DNA from: an uncultured Collinsella sp.
GTDB taxonomy: Bacteria; Actinomycetota; Coriobacteriia; Coriobacteriales; Coriobacteriaceae
Assembly: GCA_900555745.1 (NCBI GenBank)
Contig: USMH01000053.1
Span: forward strand, 1-6,850
DNA length: 6,850 nucleotides
Direction of reading: 5' to 3'
Of this stretch, positions 5,678 to 6,850 are shown piece after piece (position 1 is the stretch's first letter; the number at the start of each line of letters is the position of its first letter). Under the pieces are notes generated by a model that was not told where the DNA came from, ran no database searches, and was given only the letters and a program-made list of their open reading frames with translations. A program made the translations under genes and the position numbers.

Positions 5678-6574
5678 GTGACCGATTGGTCCCTGACCCT
5701 TTCCGCGCCGGCAAAGATCAACCTCTATCTGGGGGTTCATACCGAGCGCGACGACCGCGGCTACCATAAGGTCGATTCCCTGATGGCGGCCGTCGGTCTT
5801 GTCGATACCGTGACGGTTACGCCGGCACAGGCGCTGACCGTCCAGACGATTCCGACATCCGACTTTCCCATGCAAAAGAATACGGCGTATCGTGCTGCGC
5901 TCGCTATGGCCGAGCATTATGGTCGTGAAGCCAACGTCTGCATCACGATCGAGAAGCGCATCCCGTTGTGTGCCGGCCTGGGCGGTCCTTCGACGGATGC
6001 CGCGGCGGTCATTGTCGCCTTGGCAGAGCTGTGGGGTATCGACCGTGCCGATTCCGCGCTGGACATCATCGCGCGCGGCATTGGCGCCGACGTTCCCTTC
6101 TTTTTGCATGCCAGCCCTGCATTTTACGTGGGTGGGGGAGACGTGCTGGCAACCGAGTACCCCGCACTACCCGCGACACCCGTCGTGCTGGTCAAGCCGC
6201 GCGAGGCAAGCGTTTCAACAATTGAAGCCTATCGACGTTTTGACGAGACCCCAGCGCCTGCGGACAAGCCCGGAGCGATCGCATCTGCCCTTCGCTCGGG
6301 AGATGCAGAGGCGGCCTACGCGCTCGTCCACAACAACCTGGGTGTCATTTCCGCGCAGATGGAGCCGCGGATTCAAACGGTGCTTGACTGGCTTCGTTCA
6401 CAGGACGGTACCATTGCCGTAAACGTGTGCGGTTCGGGTGCCTGCTCGTTTGCTCTCTGTGATACCGCCGCCACGGCAGTCAATCTTGCGGCAGACGCTC
6501 AACAAAACGGCTGGTGGGCTTATGCAACGGAGCTCGTTTCCGACACGGTTCGCATTGAAGCGCCAAAGAAGTAA
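5678..6574 (+). CDS. ispE: 4-diphosphocytidyl-2-C-methyl-D-erythritol kinase
   Basis: IspE is a GHMP kinase that phosphorylates CDP-methylerythritol at the 2-hydroxyl, the fourth step of the MEP pathway to isoprenoids and so to undecaprenyl phosphate. The product is 298 residues. Near the N-terminus APAKINLYL holds the catalytic Lys13, followed by GYHKVDSL. The ATP-binding loop reads PLCAGLGGPSTDAAA (96-110), and GADVPFF contains the catalytic Asp138. The C-terminal GHMP motif is CGSGAC, near 251-256. Two departures from the common pattern are Pro104, where the family usually has Gly (GGGS), and Cys256, where Ser or Thr is usual. Neither touches a catalytic residue. The start is GTG 5678, two bases after veg; GAGGAG (5664-5669) inside the last veg codons provides the ribosome binding site eight bases away. 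Coupled translation with veg is likely. Confidence 0.95.
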   Translation: MTDWSLTLSAPAKINLYLGVHTERDDRGYHKVDSLMAAVGLVDTVTVTPAQALTVQTIPTSDFPMQKNTAYRAALAMAEHYGREANVCITIEKRIPLCAGLGGPSTDAAAVIVALAELWGIDRADSALDIIARGIGADVPFFLHASPAFYVGGGDVLATEYPALPATPVVLVKPREASVSTIEAYRRFDETPAPADKPGAIASALRSGDAEAAYALVHNNLGVISAQMEPRIQTVLDWLRSQDGTIAVNVCGSGACSFALCDTAATAVNLAADAQQNGWWAYATELVSDTVRIEAPKK

Positions 6575-6609
6575 AAATTTCTCTGGCACACGACGGAAAT
6601 CTTTGTTAC

Positions 6610-6615
6610 TATAGT
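6610..6615 (+). promoter_or_regulatory. candidate -10 box for the tRNA gene
   Basis: TATAGT lies nine bases before the mature tRNA 5' end, so transcription would begin only one to three bases upstream of the tRNA. No good -35 box sits at normal spacing; CTGGCA (6583-6588) is 21 bases away. The same CTATAGT string occurs in the veg promoter. Confidence 0.4.
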
Positions 6616-6623
6616 CGAGCTAA

Positions 6624-6700
6624 CGGGTTGTGGCTCAGTTTGGTAGAGCACTGCGTTCGGGACGCAGGGGTCGCTGGTTCAAATCCAGTCAACCCGACCA
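6624..6700 (+). tRNA. tRNA-Pro (anticodon CGG)
   Basis: A full cloverleaf can be drawn. The acceptor CGGGTTG (6624-6630) pairs with CAACCCG (6690-6696), starting with the C1-G72 pair typical of bacterial tRNA-Pro. The D stem is GCTC/GAGC. The anticodon stem CTGCG/CGCAG encloses the loop TTCGGGA, with anticodon CGG at 6658-6660 and G37 next to it, the site methylated by TrmD in tRNA-Pro. A five-base variable loop and a T stem GCTGG/CCAGT with loop TTCAAAT follow. Discriminator A6697 and CCA (6698-6700) are encoded, so no CCA addition is needed at first. It reads CCG codons, which are frequent in the genes here. It stands alone between ispE and tatA, with its own terminator. Confidence 0.97.
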
Positions 6701-6710
6701 GAGCATGAGG

Positions 6711-6739
6711 AGGGACCGCTTCTTGCGGTCCCTTTTTTT
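6711..6739 (+). terminator. intrinsic terminator after tRNA-Pro
   Basis: AGGGACCGC (6711-6719) and GCGGTCCCT (6725-6733) form a perfect nine-pair stem with a five-base TTCTT loop. The last stem T begins a seven-T run (6733-6739). This is a textbook rho-independent terminator, separating the tRNA from tatA. Confidence 0.93.
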
Positions 6740-6747
6740 AGCTATTG

Positions 6748-6776
6748 TTGTGATACCGCGGCACCCGCGGTATACT
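6748..6776 (+). promoter_or_regulatory. candidate promoter for tatA
   Basis: TTGTGA (6748-6753, four of six consensus bases) and TATACT (6771-6776, five of six) are separated by exactly 17 bases. The predicted start near 6783 gives a leader of about 30 bases with GGAGG (6803-6807) before the ATG. The spacer is filled by an inverted repeat. Confidence 0.65.
6753..6773. promoter_or_regulatory. perfect inverted repeat inside the tatA promoter (operator-like)
   Basis: ATACCGCGG (6753-6761) and CCGCGGTAT (6765-6773) are exact inverse complements around a three-base CAC centre. The repeat runs from the last base of the -35 box to the third base of the -10 box. A dimeric regulator bound here would block RNA polymerase. 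It is not followed by a T-run, so a terminator role is unlikely. Confidence 0.5.
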
Positions 6777-6812
6777 CATTCGAGCTTGTCTCGCTGTATT
6801 GTGGAGGTCTAC

Positions 6813-6850
6813 ATGTTTGGACTGAGGGCTCCTGAGCTCATCATTATTCT
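6813..6850 (+). CDS. tatA: TatA/E-like twin-arginine translocase subunit (3' partial)
   Basis: Only twelve codons are in the window, reading MFGLRAPELIII. This matches the start of TatA-family proteins, where a short N-terminal segment ending in a PEL/PELI motif leads into the single membrane helix; TatA multimers form the pore-like part of the twin-arginine export system for folded proteins. The start is ATG 6813, with GGAGG (6803-6807) five bases upstream. The rest of the helix, the amphipathic helix and the tail lie outside the window, so TatA, TatB and TatE cannot be told apart. An Arg at position 5, before the helix, is a minor oddity. The gene follows its own promoter after the tRNA terminator. 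Confidence 0.75.
   Translation, partial: MFGLRAPELIII

Noticed and set aside
1..6850. CRISPR array, insertion sequence, phage or defence module
   Set aside because: There are no spaced direct repeats, transposase or integrase genes, or foreign-looking base composition. Every complete gene belongs to a widely conserved family.

Overview
The window is a compact, GC-rich stretch of bacterial housekeeping genes, all on the + strand. Every complete coding region ends in a recognisable conserved family. The combination points to an actinobacterial lineage of the Coriobacteriia type, perhaps Collinsella-like: strong G/C preference at third codon positions, a lysine-type MurE of the streptococcal kind, a murI-rph-rdgB-dtd run, and a Veg-family gene directly before ispE. 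This assignment is inference from gene content and base use; no 16S or marker comparison was possible.

Layout. Bases 1-1272 hold most of murE (5' end outside the window), followed by a hairpin that may be a terminator. Next come a HAD-IIB phosphatase of unknown substrate (1384-2295), murI glutamate racemase (2349-3233) and rph, RNase PH (3289-4014). A palindromic intergenic element with a terminator-like fold starts at the rph stop codon. Then follow rdgB (4157-4798) and dtd (4802-5248), tightly coupled. A related intergenic element starts at the dtd stop codon. A promoter and a leader hairpin precede veg (5379-5675) and ispE (5678-6574), also tightly coupled. A tRNA-Pro(CGG) gene with encoded CCA (6624-6700) and a strong intrinsic terminator come next. 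The window closes with a promoter containing a perfect inverted repeat and the first codons of a tatA-like gene (6813 onward).

How the genes fit together. MurE and MurI both feed peptidoglycan precursor synthesis: MurI supplies D-glutamate, and MurE adds the third stem residue. Dtd removes D-amino acids from mischarged tRNAs, a sensible companion where D-amino acids are made. Rph trims tRNA 3' ends, RdgB cleans the nucleotide pool, and IspE makes isoprenoid precursors, which include the undecaprenyl carrier used for cell-wall synthesis. The likely transcription units are murE, HAD-murI-rph (possibly with murE), rdgB-dtd, veg-ispE, the tRNA, and tatA.

I found no convincing undescribed multi-gene system. 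The non-routine signals are intergenic: a two-copy GGGAC-core element placed at stop codons, a pair of mutually exclusive hairpins after rph, a terminator-like hairpin in the veg leader, and an operator-like palindrome between the -35 and -10 boxes of the tatA promoter.
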